A DNA stretch of 20,090 nucleotides from Actinomycetota bacterium (GCA_026392575.1 JAPLBU010000165.1:1-20090); one strand, 5' to 3'. Counted from the first letter of the stretch, positions 5,996 through 14,233 are shown. Notes: generated from the sequence alone by a model not told the origin. Translations and numbers: made by a program.

Positions 5996-7513
5996 TCAGA
6001 CGGCCGTGACGGCGGTCGCCGCCGCCGTGATGGCGCGCCCGAGCACGACCTGACCGGCTGGGTTCGGGTGGAACGAGGCCGACGTGAATCCGCTCAGCCC
6101 GGTGAACGGGAAGACCCACGCGTCAGTACCCGCGCAGACCCCATGACCACCCGGGGTATCCCCGGATGCCGACCATGTTCCGCTGACGGGACTCCAGCCG
6201 GGGATGCGCGCGCTGGCGGCGATCTGCTGGTTCAGGGAACCACTCGCGACGGATAGGGCCACCGTGCCGCCGCGGGCGAGGGGGTAGGCGTAGTTGGCGG
6301 GCGGAGCGGGGTTGAGGATCGTCTCGCGCGCCCACGCGAAGTCGCGCTGCGGGATTGTCAGGTACGAGCACGGCTGGCCGTCGGATGCGCGCGTGATGTC
6401 CGGGTACAGCGTGGGCAGCACGCGTGCGGTCGGCGAGAGAGCCAGGCCCGGAACGGTGCGCCCATCGGGCAGCGTGCACGAGGCGGTGCCGATACAGGCA
6501 GCGATCCGGTCGAGGCTGCCGGCGAGCGCGGCGGTCTGGCCCTGGACGCCATCCTGGACGGTGCCGTACCCCGAGAGAGGGCCCGAGGTGGCGTGCACGG
6601 TCGGGCAGTTGGTGCTGAGGGCGCACGTCGTCAGCACGGTAGTGAAGCCGACATCGTTGCCGCCGATCGACAGCAGGACGAGGTCGGCGGCCCGGCCGCC
6701 GAGGATCGCCGTCGCCTGCTCGAGTTGGCTGGCCGACTGCTGGGCACCCGCCTGAGCACCGAGGATGCCGCTGTTGACGGTGGCACCCGAGCAGGCGACG
6801 AACACCAGGGTCACGGAGGTGCTGGCAGAAGCCTGTTCAAGCGCCAGCGCGGCCTGCGCGGGAGCCGCGCGGGTGCTGCGCCGACATGAGTTGTCGTCCC
6901 AGTAGGGCGTGAAGGTTCCGCCTTGCTCCATCCACGCCAGCACATTTCGCGGATTCCCTTCGCCGGACGCGTATGAGTCACCGAGAGCGACGACGAGGAG
7001 GTTCGAAACGGTAGCGGGGATGGCGACCCGGCTGCGGCGACCCTGTCCTGCGACCTCAAGAGTCAGTTGGTAGTCCGCCTCGGGCAGGAAGACGGTCTGT
7101 CGGCACGCCTTCGGGTTGAGCGGCTTCCACGGTGCTCGAGACACTACGGAGCCCGCCGTCCTGACCGTCCAGCGGAACCTGTCGCCGAGCGACTTGCACG
7201 CATTGAGGCTGACGGGGAAGCCGCGGTCGGACAGGTACCAGGACGTGGTGCCTCCGATGAGGCGCTCGTTGGGCTGGGCGATCCGGTTGCCCACACCCAC
7301 GAACGTGGCAGATGGCTGGAGTGAGAGGGCACCCCGGCGCGGTACGCCACCGTCGCCGTCGATGAAACCGTCGCCGTCGGCGTCCTTCGCCTGCGGGACC
7401 ATCGACCACGCGCCCACGGCGCGGATGGAGCCTGCGGCGTCAGCGCTCTGTGCTGCGACGAGGGGCAGCGCGGCTATGGCCACGAAGGCGATGAAGGCCA
7501 CGAGTCTGCGCAC
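5996..7513 (-). CDS. Secreted SGNH/GDSL-family hydrolase
   Basis: A 505-residue exported protein: signal peptide at about residues 1-27 (hydrophobic core, then SADAA), a D-x-D-x-D calcium-loop-like element at 44-54 (DADGDGFIDGD), a beta-rich region of unknown role to about 170, then an SGNH hydrolase domain. Block I is ALGDSYASGEG with nucleophile S180; the oxyanion glycine is in VACSGAT (239-245); GGND at 284-287 supplies block III; the catalytic histidine is H482 in SFHPN. These esterases/lipases act on acyl or acetyl esters outside the cell. Many Cys residues suggest disulfides. Start GTG 7513 is chosen because the signal peptide begins there and a TACTCT box lies 6 nt upstream; longer frames would run antisense through the next gene. 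Confidence 0.87.
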   Translation of the reverse strand: MRRLVAFIAFVAIAALPLVAAQSADAAGSIRAVGAWSMVPQAKDADGDGFIDGDGGVPRRGALSLQPSATFVGVGNRIAQPNERLIGGTTSWYLSDRGFPVSLNACKSLGDRFRWTVRTAGSVVSRAPWKPLNPKACRQTVFLPEADYQLTLEVAGQGRRSRVAIPATVSNLLVVALGDSYASGEGNPRNVLAWMEQGGTFTPYWDDNSCRRSTRAAPAQAALALEQASASTSVTLVFVACSGATVNSGILGAQAGAQQSASQLEQATAILGGRAADLVLLSIGGNDVGFTTVLTTCALSTNCPTVHATSGPLSGYGTVQDGVQGQTAALAGSLDRIAACIGTASCTLPDGRTVPGLALSPTARVLPTLYPDITRASDGQPCSYLTIPQRDFAWARETILNPAPPANYAYPLARGGTVALSVASGSLNQQIAASARIPGWSPVSGTWSASGDTPGGHGVCAGTDAWVFPFTGLSGFTSASFHPNPAGQVVLGRAITAAATAVTAV

Positions 7514-7519
7514 TCGGCC

Positions 7520-7525
7520 AGAGTA
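7520..7525 (-). promoter_or_regulatory. Candidate leaderless -10 box (TACTCT) for the SGNH hydrolase
   Basis: Read on the minus strand, TACTCT ends 6 nt before GTG 7513. It is back-to-back with a TACTGT box for the divergent membrane protein. Confidence 0.45.
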
Positions 7526-7533
7526 CGTGGGCC

Positions 7534-7539
7534 TACTGT
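7534..7539 (+). promoter_or_regulatory. Candidate -10 box (TACTGT) for the membrane protein at 7568
   Basis: TACTGT fits TAnnnT and lies about 28 nt before ATG 7568, leaving room for a short leader that includes the purine-rich GGGAGAGGG (7554-7562). No clear -35 is seen. Confidence 0.35.
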
Positions 7540-7567
7540 GGAATCCTCGTGCAGGGAGAGGGATGTG

Positions 7568-8218
7568 ATGGTCAAGGCACCGGACAGTCGCGCCAGCATC
7601 CTCGCCGTCTGTCTCATCGTCATCGTCATCGTGGCCGTGCAACTCGTGCTGCCGGATTCGGTGACGATCGGACCGCAGTGGCTCGTGCCGATGCTCGAAC
7701 TGACCGGGATTCCGATCGTCCTTGTGCTCAGTCGGACCGACGGCGCCAACACCCCTCGAGTGCGCTGGGTGATGAACGGCTACCTGGGTCTGCTGGTCGC
7801 AGCGTGCGTGATGAACGCACTCTTCCTGCTGGTCTCGATGCTCAAGGGCGACGACACTGACGGTGTCTACCTGCTGCTCGCCGGATTCGGTGTACTCGCG
7901 ATCAACGTACTGAGCTTTGGTCTCGTGTACTGGTGGATCGACGGTGGGGGACCGGCCGTCCGTCTGTCGGGGCATGTCGGCAATCCCGACTTCCTCTTCC
8001 CGCAGCAGGCATCACCGACCACGTGGCGTCCGGGGCTGATCGATTACCTGTTCACCGCGTACACGAACATCATCGCCTTCAGCCCAACCGACACCATGCC
8101 GCTCACGCACCGGGTGAAGATCCTGTTCACGGTGCAGTCATCGACGGCACTGCTCACCATCGTCATCACCCTGAGCCGAGCCATCAACCTGATCCCGGGC
8201 GCCAATGGGCCGGGGTAG
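7568..8218 (+). CDS. Conserved multi-pass membrane protein of unknown function
   Basis: A 216-residue membrane protein with hydrophobic segments at about 11-29, 38-56, 68-91, 98-123 and 193-210. Between the fourth and last segments are a conserved-looking YWWIDGGGP (121-129), NPDFLFPQ (139-146) and a hydrophobic hairpin LIDYLFTAYTNIIAFSPTDT (157-176). From memory, actinobacterial proteins with a D-Y-L-x-x-A-x-T-N-x-x-A-F-S-P-T-D-T stretch form an uncharacterised family. The hairpin between two spans faintly recalls a pore loop, but I see no selectivity-filter signature. ATG 7568 is preceded by GGGAGAGGG; an earlier in-frame ATG at 7538 lacks one. It converges with the lipoprotein gene at 8228. 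Confidence 0.75.
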   Translation: MVKAPDSRASILAVCLIVIVIVAVQLVLPDSVTIGPQWLVPMLELTGIPIVLVLSRTDGANTPRVRWVMNGYLGLLVAACVMNALFLLVSMLKGDDTDGVYLLLAGFGVLAINVLSFGLVYWWIDGGGPAVRLSGHVGNPDFLFPQQASPTTWRPGLIDYLFTAYTNIIAFSPTDTMPLTHRVKILFTVQSSTALLTIVITLSRAINLIPGANGPG

Positions 8219-8227
8219 ACCCTCGAG

Positions 8228-9511
8228 CTAGGGCGTCAGGCGGACGGGAGTCTCCGTCAGAACGATCGGCCCGGTGATGGGGATGCACTCGTTGCTCGGT
8301 GAGCAGACCTGCACGATCGATGGGGCCCCGTCCCGATCAAGCGGGCAGACGGTCACGGATCCGTCGTCGGTGCAGCCGGTGGTGGTGGCCCCGACTGCCC
8401 ACTGATCGACGATGCGCAGTCCTTGGACTGCTCCCGAGTCGTTCGTCAACTGCATTCCGAGGAGTGGGTAGGGCTTGGGTGTCCAGATGTACCAGTAGGT
8501 GCGGGCGATGCCTAGGGCGAGCGAGTCGAAGGCGGTCTGCACGACCCAGTCGCGGGCGGTGGCACCGGTGATGGCCAGGTGCGGATTGGCTGGCCCTGGT
8601 CCGGCGAGACCGTAGTTCAACTCGGTGTCCCAGACGGGCAGGTCGGGGGCACTTGCTGCGGCTAGCGCATCTGTGACCTGGCCGATGAAGGCGGCTCGCT
8701 CATCGGTCGTGCCCTTGCTCGCTGGGTACATGTGCGCAGCGAAAACGTCGATGGGCCAGTCCACAGCGGCAAGCGCGGCCAGGTAGCGGGTGAAGAAGCG
8801 GTCGAAGGCTCCCGGCAGGCGCACGGTGGTGCTTGCAGCGACGACGGTCGCCTTCGGATCGACGGAATGGATGATGTCGGCGGCACGTTTCGTCAGATCG
8901 GCCATCTGCTCGGGGCTGCCGTTCCAGAACATCGCGAGGCTCGCCTCGTTCCACACCTGGTACGACGTGATCCGGCCCTTGTAGCGAGTCACGACGGCAC
9001 GGACGAAGGCATCCCATGCCGCGACGTCCTTGGGTGCTGAGGCGGCGCCGGGGACGGGGTAGTCGCCGGGCTTGATGCGCTTGGCATTCCAGGTCGGTGT
9101 CGAGCCCAGGACGAGCAGGATGTCCTTGACCTTGTGGGACTCGGCGTTCTTCACGGAGTTGTCCAGCAGTGTCCAGTTGTACTGGCCCTTGACCGACTCG
9201 ACCTGCGACCAGGCGGTACCGGCATCCCACAGGCGCAGGGACCGGAATGGGACATTGCCATCCGGCCACGCGCCGTCTTGGACACCGGCGACGTGCATTC
9301 CGGTGATGGTGCCGGGGATGCGGACGGCCGGACCGACAGCCGCCGTGGGCGATGGCGAGGGGGACGGCGAGGCGGACGCGGTCGCCGCTGCGGTGGGGCT
9401 GATGGCTGGTGACGGACTGGTTGACGGCTGCGCTGACGGAGTCGCGCTGCAGCCGGCGAGGAGGACGGCCAGCGAGAGGGCGGGGACGAGGGCGAGAGGG
9501 GGGCGGCGCAC
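8228..9511 (-). CDS. Lipoprotein glycoside hydrolase of the GH-A clan (GH39/GH5-like)
   Basis: A 427-residue exported protein. The signal peptide ends in the lipobox LLAGC, so C21 is expected to be lipid-anchored. Residues about 22-60 are a Ser/Pro/Ala/Thr-rich linker. A TIM-barrel domain follows: RLWDAGTAW (93-101), LVLGSTPTW (133-141), the acid/base motif QVWNEASL with N188-E189, AHMYP (259-263) and a probable nucleophile E297 in WDTELNYG. This arrangement fits clan GH-A enzymes that cleave beta-linked plant or microbial glycans; the substrate cannot be predicted. The tail from about 360 is shorter than in GH39 xylosidases and has two cysteine pairs. Start GTG 9511 is set by the signal peptide and a TAGGCT box 6 nt upstream. 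It lies 28 bp after the receiver gene. Confidence 0.78.
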   Translation of the reverse strand: MRRPPLALVPALSLAVLLAGCSATPSAQPSTSPSPAISPTAAATASASPSPSPSPTAAVGPAVRIPGTITGMHVAGVQDGAWPDGNVPFRSLRLWDAGTAWSQVESVKGQYNWTLLDNSVKNAESHKVKDILLVLGSTPTWNAKRIKPGDYPVPGAASAPKDVAAWDAFVRAVVTRYKGRITSYQVWNEASLAMFWNGSPEQMADLTKRAADIIHSVDPKATVVAASTTVRLPGAFDRFFTRYLAALAAVDWPIDVFAAHMYPASKGTTDERAAFIGQVTDALAAASAPDLPVWDTELNYGLAGPGPANPHLAITGATARDWVVQTAFDSLALGIARTYWYIWTPKPYPLLGMQLTNDSGAVQGLRIVDQWAVGATTTGCTDDGSVTVCPLDRDGAPSIVQVCSPSNECIPITGPIVLTETPVRLTP

Positions 9512-9517
9512 ATGCGC

Positions 9518-9523
9518 AGCCTA
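9518..9523 (-). promoter_or_regulatory. Candidate leaderless -10 box (TAGGCT) for the lipoprotein glycoside hydrolase
   Basis: On the minus strand TAGGCT is followed by 6 nt and GTG 9511, the same layout as for the SGNH and phosphoesterase genes. It suggests the gene is not simply the third gene of the kinase operon. Confidence 0.45.
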
Positions 9524-9528
9524 CGTCG

Positions 9529-9552
9529 GGCCTGTCAGCTCAGGCTGAGGCC
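9529..9552 (-). terminator. Possible weak hairpin at the end of the kinase-receiver operon
   Basis: GGCCT-GT-CAGC-TCAG-GCTG-AGGCC can fold into a 9-bp stem with a 2-nt bulge and a 4-nt loop, overlapping the receiver stop codon. There is no T-run. The bulge makes this a weak call. Confidence 0.25.
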
Positions 9553-9869
9553 GCCGGCCAGCCCAGCAGATTGGCGACCTGCGCCGGCAGTGTCATCGGG
9601 TCGAATGGCTTCCTGAGCACGCCGGCGACGGGAAGGGATCGCAGGCGGTCGACATCGGCTTCCACGACACCGGCGGTGAGGAAGATGACGGGGACGCCGT
9701 GCGTCCGTGATCCGGCGCGGATCTCGGCGAGTGTGGCGGGCCCGTCCATCCCGGGCATCATCACGTCCAGCACCACTGCATCGGGAAGTTCATCCGCCAG
9801 CGCGGCGAGACAGCCCATTCCGGAATCGACGGCTCGGACCTCGTGTCCTCCGACGCGGGTGAGGCTCAT
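9540..9869 (-). CDS. Stand-alone receiver protein, truncated at the N-terminus
   Basis: A 109-residue CheY-like receiver without an output domain. The phosphoacceptor D35 in VVLDVMMPGMDG, the threonine T65 in FLTAG and the lysine K87 in LRKPFD are all present. However, the protein starts at SLTRVGGHEV, which corresponds to the end of helix 1; strand 1 and the acidic Asp-Asp pair that binds magnesium are missing, about 20 residues. The start ATG overlaps the kinase stop (ATGA), and translation upstream in this frame gives only kinase-shadow sequence. Without the acidic pair, normal phosphorylation is doubtful. Either the gene lost its 5' end in a deletion, or it is a non-canonical receiver. 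Confidence 0.78.
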   Translation of the reverse strand: MSLTRVGGHEVRAVDSGMGCLAALADELPDAVVLDVMMPGMDGPATLAEIRAGSRTHGVPVIFLTAGVVEADVDRLRSLPVAGVLRKPFDPMTLPAQVANLLGWPAASA

Positions 9870-11980
9870 ATGCCGTCTCCCTCCGCTTCGGGGGGTGCAG
9901 CGCAGGGCAGCACCACGGTGAACGTGCTGCCGACCCCCATCGAGCTCTCGACGATGATGCGTCCGGCACTCCGTGTGACGATCTCCTGCGCGATCGCCAG
10001 GCCGAGGCCGGTGCCCCCCTCGCGTCGCGAGTCGCCCGACTCCACCTGGCCGAACCGGTCGAATACCGAGTCGAGCTGATCCGCCGGGATGCCGCGTCCA
10101 CGATCGGCGACGCTGATCCGTATCTCGTTCTCGAGGTGAGTCGCTGACACCGTCACCGTTGTTCCGGCGGTGCTGAACTTGATCGCATTTCCGCGGAGGT
10201 TCGTGAGCACCTGCACCAGGCGGTTCGGATCGACGTGGACCGTGAGGTCAGCATCGGTATCAGCCTCGTCCAGGGCCAGCGTGACGTCCGCGGCCGTGGC
10301 GGCTCCGGTCATGCTCGCGACGGCCTGCTGGGCCAACGAGACCGCGCTGACATCTGCAGGGACCAGGGGCATCCGACCGGCATCGAGCCGCTCCAGATCG
10401 AGGATGTCGTTGACAAGTTGTCCAAGTCGTTCGCTGTTGTTGACGGCCATCGTCATGAGCTCCTGCTGGTCCTCGTTCAATGGTCCGAGGATTCCGGAGC
10501 TGAGCATCTGCAGGCTGCCCTTGATGGAGGTGAGCGGTGTCCGGAGCTCGTGGCTCACCACGGAGATGAACTGGCGTTTCAGCTCTTGGACGGCCTCCCG
10601 TTCGGACACATCACGGAAGGACATCACCGCACCCATGACGGCACCGTCGACGATGAGCGGTGAGGTGATCATCTCGACGGGGAAGGTGGTGCCGTCGCGC
10701 CGGACGTAGACCTGGTCCGGGATCAGCGCGGCCTCACCGTTGACGACGAACTCGCGCATGGGGCACTCGTGCCAGGGGAAGGGCGTGCCGTCAGGGTGCT
10801 CATGATGGGCAATGTCATGGAAGCGACGCCCGATGAGGTCGGCCTCCCGGCATCTCAACAGGCGCCGAGCGGACAGGTTGACGAACAGGACGAAGCCCTG
10901 TCGGTCGAGGCCGACGATGCCGTCGCCCGTTGAGTCCAGGACAAGCTCGGTCACCTGCCGCTGTCGGTCGACGGTGGTGACGAGGATCTTGATGCGCCAC
11001 ACCGCGAGGATGATCACGATGATGGCGGCAAGCGCCAGGAGGAGGGTGAGTCGATCCGCGATGCCCCACAGCCGGATGGCCACCAGGGTCGGCACGGCCA
11101 GCACTCCGATGGCAAGTGCGGCCAGGCGGGGGGTGCTGGCCCGAGGCTCGTTGCGCTGTTTCGGGGTGGCAATCGTCTCTGCGCTCGGAGTCGTCGCCGC
11201 AGCGACCAGCAGGACCAATGCCGCCAGACGCAGGGCATCGAGCCATGCGGCGGCGGTCGATGCGGACGCGGAGATCTCTGCATCGCGAACGAGGTTTGCG
11301 GCGAGGGTGAGGGCGAACGAGAGGACCAGAAGGAGCAGCGCTGGCTGAGGTCGACCCTCGCCGACGATCAGCCAGATCAGGCAGCTGATGACCGCCAGGT
11401 CAAGGAGGGTGTAGGCCACGGCGACCGTGAGCGCCCAGCCGTCCATCCCCGTGGCTGTCGTGAGCGGGACGACGAGGAAAAGCCCGATGACCGATGCGGC
11501 GGCTACTGAAAGGATCGATGAGTCGATCCACGCGTCGCGGTCACGACCTGGATTGAGGCGGTAGATCAGGCTGCCGAGCGCGACGAACGCGGGCAGGTAA
11601 GCGATGAGGAAGAGGGCATCGTCGGAGTCGGGGAACGGCGTCTGGTCGCCGAAGGCCTCCCGCTGGCCATCGTGGACCGCCTGACCGGCGAGCGTGAGCA
11701 CCTGGAAGGCCAGCAGCAGCCACCAGACGCTGCGCACACCGCGGGGCATCGACAGGGCAGCGCCGAGCAGAATAACGACGGCGAGCAGGGACGCGATGAG
11801 GAATGTCAGGTCCCATGCGGGAGAGTTGTAGGGCAGGACGAGCAGGGCGGCCACAGCGAGCGTTCCCAGGCCCAGCCCGGGTAGCCACCAACGGGAGCGA
11901 GCGGCGGTGCGCCCGTCGTGGCGGTCGGACTGACGGCGGTTGACCTCAGGGCTGCGCCCGAACGGCCAGATACGCTTCAT
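9866..11980 (-). CDS. Membrane sensor histidine kinase with PAS domain
   Basis: The 704-residue product has an N-terminal membrane region of about eight to ten hydrophobic segments (residues about 30-330), a PAS domain opening with ELVLDSTGDGIVGLD, a HisKA domain with H477 in SVVSHELRTP, and a HATPase domain: N-box NLRGNAIKFS (594-603), G1 DRGRG (626-630), G2 GGTGLGL (655-661). It should autophosphorylate H477 and pass the phosphate to a receiver, presumably the overlapping downstream one. Start ATG 11980 (MKRIWPFGR) is chosen, with ATG 11992 as alternative; longer in-frame extensions are antisense to moeA. A TACCAT box at 12019-12024 could be its -10. The signal sensed is unknown. Confidence 0.88.
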   Translation of the reverse strand: MKRIWPFGRSPEVNRRQSDRHDGRTAARSRWWLPGLGLGTLAVAALLVLPYNSPAWDLTFLIASLLAVVILLGAALSMPRGVRSVWWLLLAFQVLTLAGQAVHDGQREAFGDQTPFPDSDDALFLIAYLPAFVALGSLIYRLNPGRDRDAWIDSSILSVAAASVIGLFLVVPLTTATGMDGWALTVAVAYTLLDLAVISCLIWLIVGEGRPQPALLLLVLSFALTLAANLVRDAEISASASTAAAWLDALRLAALVLLVAAATTPSAETIATPKQRNEPRASTPRLAALAIGVLAVPTLVAIRLWGIADRLTLLLALAAIIVIILAVWRIKILVTTVDRQRQVTELVLDSTGDGIVGLDRQGFVLFVNLSARRLLRCREADLIGRRFHDIAHHEHPDGTPFPWHECPMREFVVNGEAALIPDQVYVRRDGTTFPVEMITSPLIVDGAVMGAVMSFRDVSEREAVQELKRQFISVVSHELRTPLTSIKGSLQMLSSGILGPLNEDQQELMTMAVNNSERLGQLVNDILDLERLDAGRMPLVPADVSAVSLAQQAVASMTGAATAADVTLALDEADTDADLTVHVDPNRLVQVLTNLRGNAIKFSTAGTTVTVSATHLENEIRISVADRGRGIPADQLDSVFDRFGQVESGDSRREGGTGLGLAIAQEIVTRSAGRIIVESSMGVGSTFTVVLPCAAPPEAEGDGI

Positions 11981-12087
11981 CACCGGCCCCATCCGTCGAT
12001 CGCTGTCCCCGCCGTCGCATGGTACCGACCCGTGGTCCTCCTGCCTGCTCGCTTCAATGTCGGAGCGTCGCTCCGTCCAGCGGGGGC

Positions 12088-12093
12088 TAGGGT
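12088..12093 (+). promoter_or_regulatory. Candidate -10 box (TAGGGT) for moeA
   Basis: TAGGGT fits TAnnnT. It lies about 37 nt upstream of TTG 12130 and before the GGGAGG ribosome binding site at 12115-12120, so this gene would have a normal leader. Confidence 0.35.
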
Positions 12094-12129
12094 GCCGCTG
12101 AGACGCATACACGCGGGAGGGTTGATCAA

Positions 12130-13290
12130 TTGCTCCTCCTCGCGCCTTCCTGGGATGACGCACGCTGGGCCGCGCATGCGGCGGGTCGAGCACTGCCGGC
12201 AGAGCTATTCGCCGTGAGTCGCGGCGATCGCCGCGTGCTTGCTGACGACCTCCGGGGACGCACCCCGCTCCCACCTCGCGATGCATCCGCGATGGACGGA
12301 TGGGCGGTCCGCGGTCCAGGTCCCTGGCTCGTCGTCGATGACGTGCGCGCCGGGCACGAGCGGGTGGCGGCGCTGGAGCCGGGTCAGGCGGTCACGATCG
12401 CGACCGGTGCGGTTCTCCCGCCCCAGACATCGGGGGTGCTCAGGTCGGAGCGCGGGCCGGTGGACGGCGTTGGGCTGCTCCACGGCGAGACCGACGACGG
12501 TACCGATATCCGCCCGGCCGGCGAGGAGGCCGCCCTCGGCGAATTGCTCATCCCGGCAGGCACCCTGCTCACTCCGGCGCACCTCGGGCTCGCGGCTGCT
12601 GGCGGGCATGACCAGATCGCAGTCGTGCGGAGGCCGCGTGCGAGGTTCCTGGTGTTCGGCGACGAACTGCTGCGTTCGGGTCATGCTCGCGACGGGAAGA
12701 TCCGCGACAGTCTCGGGGCGCAGGTGCCGGCGTGGCTCGAGCGGATGGGCTTCGAGGTCATCGGTGTCGACTGGGTGGCCGACACCCGCGAGGCGCATGT
12801 GCAGGCGATGGCGAGTTGCATAGACGCGGATGTCGTCGTCACGTCTGGGGGCACGGCGGCCGGGCCGGTCGACTTCCTGCGCGTCGCACTGGCTGACACC
12901 GGGGGTGAACTGCTTGTCGACACGGTCGACGTGCGGCCGGGCTCACCGATGGTTCTGGGCCAGTGGCCCGACCGACGCTGGCTGGTCGGCCTGCCAGGCA
13001 ATCCGCAGGCGGCCATCGTTGCGCTCATGACCTTGGGACTGCCGCTCCTCGATGCGTTGCACAGCCGCCCGCTCACCGACCTCGACACCCGCACCCTGTC
13101 GGCACGAGTCATGTCGCGTGGAGGCCGGACGAGGCTGGTCCCCTGCATGGACAGGGCCGGCGTGGCATCGCCTGCCGACTTCATCGGCTCCGGGATGCTG
13201 CGCGGCCTCGCGGCCAGCAGCGGATTCGCCATCGTGTCGGGCGGTCAGGGAGAGATCGGCGGCGTCGTGCGCTGGCTGCCGCTGCCCTGA
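12130..13290 (+). CDS. moeA: Molybdopterin molybdenumtransferase MoeA
   Basis: MoeA inserts molybdate into adenylated molybdopterin to give molybdenum cofactor, in the cytoplasm. The 386-residue sequence shows the MoeA hallmarks: PLPPRDASAMDGWAV (46-60), ATGAVLPP (91-98), a FGDEL element (176-180) in the MogA-like domain, the TSGGTAAGPVDF loop (238-249) and GLPGNPQAA. A short C-terminal beta domain follows. Length is slightly below the usual 400 or so residues. The start is TTG 12130: GGGAGG sits 9 nt upstream and the only other in-frame sequence before it runs to TAG at 12088 without ATG or GTG. It is divergent from the kinase and convergent with the DUF6457-mobA pair, a functional cluster split over both strands. 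Confidence 0.9.
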   Translation: MLLLAPSWDDARWAAHAAGRALPAELFAVSRGDRRVLADDLRGRTPLPPRDASAMDGWAVRGPGPWLVVDDVRAGHERVAALEPGQAVTIATGAVLPPQTSGVLRSERGPVDGVGLLHGETDDGTDIRPAGEEAALGELLIPAGTLLTPAHLGLAAAGGHDQIAVVRRPRARFLVFGDELLRSGHARDGKIRDSLGAQVPAWLERMGFEVIGVDWVADTREAHVQAMASCIDADVVVTSGGTAAGPVDFLRVALADTGGELLVDTVDVRPGSPMVLGQWPDRRWLVGLPGNPQAAIVALMTLGLPLLDALHSRPLTDLDTRTLSARVMSRGGRTRLVPCMDRAGVASPADFIGSGMLRGLAASSGFAIVSGGQGEIGGVVRWLPLP

Positions 13291-13300
13291 TCGCGCGGGT

Positions 13301-13525
13301 CTACTCGGCCGCGGGCCATCCCTCAGCGAGTGACTCGATCCGGCGCCGCGCATCCTCCAGATCGGCACCGCCCGCGACAGCGATCCCGAGCAGGTATGTC
13401 GTGATGGGCGCGGCAGGGCGCTCGATGGTGTGTGCGGCGATGCGGGCGACATCGAGGATTCCATCGATGTCGACGGACGCATCGAGGCCGAATTCGGCTC
13501 GGATGGCGGCGATCCACTGGTCCAT
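13301..13525 (-). CDS. DUF6457 small protein of the molybdenum cofactor cluster
   Basis: A 74-residue, largely helical protein: MDQWIAAIRAEFGLD at the start, LDVARIAAHTIERPAAPITT in the middle and a short acidic tail. The A-H-x-I/V-E-R-P-A-A-P-x-T-T motif is what I associate with DUF6457, a family usually found next to mobA in actinobacteria; its role is unknown. AGAGGAG lies about 8 nt before ATG 13525. It follows mobA by 37 bp on the same strand, so the two are probably one operon. It converges with moeA, with 10 bp between the stops and no hairpin. Confidence 0.75.
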   Translation of the reverse strand: MDQWIAAIRAEFGLDASVDIDGILDVARIAAHTIERPAAPITTYLLGIAVAGGADLEDARRRIESLAEGWPAAE

Positions 13526-13562
13526 CGCAACTACTCCTCTGTGTTCGTCACTCGACTGGCGA

Positions 13563-14192
13563 TCACGGTACTGCCGGAGGCTCCCGCTGTGCGCGCGTCA
13601 GGTCATTCGGAGTGTCGATGTCGGCAAGCAAGGCGGATTGCATCTCGTCTAGCTGCCACTCGTCTGCGGAGGCACGTGAGACGAGGTCGCGGACGGAACG
13701 CCCGTGCGGATCGCCGAGTCCGTCGAGTGCATGCCGCAGTGCATCAGCGCTCCAGGCGCAGCACAGCACCTGTCGGCGTCCGTCAGCGCTGACGGGGATG
13801 AGCACGTCGGTCGGTGCCATCACGAATCGCTCGGCCAAGGCCGTGATGATCGGCCCGGACCACGGCATGTCGGTGGCCACGATGATCACGTTCGGTGTCT
13901 TCACGGAGTGCATCGCTGCAGCGATGCCGGCGACGGGTCCGCCTCCCGCGGGTGTCTCCGGTCGGAACGTGACGGGTCGTGGGACGGGTCGATCCGGCCC
14001 GGCGACGATCACCGGCATGTCGTCAGGCAACGAGGCGAGCAGTCGCTCGAGGGCTGGGGTGCCGTCGATAGGCAGTGCCGCCTTGTCTGCCCCGCCCAGT
14101 CGTTGACCGGTGCCGCCGGCAAGGACGATGACGGACCAGGTTGGCGACGGGTTCACGAGTGCAGCCTGCCGCCCACGTCGCGACTGCGCCAT
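13563..14192 (-). CDS. mobA: Molybdenum cofactor guanylyltransferase MobA
   Basis: MobA joins GMP from GTP to molybdopterin to make the guanine dinucleotide form of the cofactor. The nucleotide-binding LAGGTGQRLGG (24-34) with R31, followed by K37, is characteristic; PAGGGPVAGI (81-90) and the metal-binding D108 in VATDMP follow. The 209-residue length is normal. ATG 14192 gives a basic 12-residue extension before the fold; GTG 14156 (LVNPSPTWSV) is an alternative, and neither has a strong ribosome binding site. The broken amidohydrolase ends 41 bp upstream on the same strand. Classical enzymes using the product belong to the DMSO reductase family; none is in the window. Confidence 0.88.
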   Translation of the reverse strand: MAQSRRGRQAALVNPSPTWSVIVLAGGTGQRLGGADKAALPIDGTPALERLLASLPDDMPVIVAGPDRPVPRPVTFRPETPAGGGPVAGIAAAMHSVKTPNVIIVATDMPWSGPIITALAERFVMAPTDVLIPVSADGRRQVLCCAWSADALRHALDGLGDPHGRSVRDLVSRASADEWQLDEMQSALLADIDTPNDLTRAQREPPAVP

Positions 14193-14233
14193 ACCCGGGG
14201 CGTCAACAGCGTGCCGTTCTTCGGTGCCTTCAA

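Noticed and set aside
6294..6755. Plus-strand frame of 153 residues inside the SGNH gene
   Set aside because: Fully antisense to the well-supported hydrolase domain, with no recognisable motif or ribosome binding site.
7514..7975. A 659-residue minus-strand frame extending the SGNH hydrolase upstream to 7975
   Set aside because: The extra part is antisense to the membrane protein at 7568, is His/Asp/Arg-rich low-quality sequence, and would bury the signal peptide inside the protein.
8219..8227. Terminator between the membrane protein and the lipoprotein gene
   Set aside because: Only a CCCT/AGGG stem of about 4 bp can form, too weak to call.
11993..12286. An 806-residue version of the histidine kinase starting at 12286
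   Set aside because: The extension is antisense to the moeA 5' region and has shadow-like composition; the kinase begins naturally at ATG 11980 or 11992.
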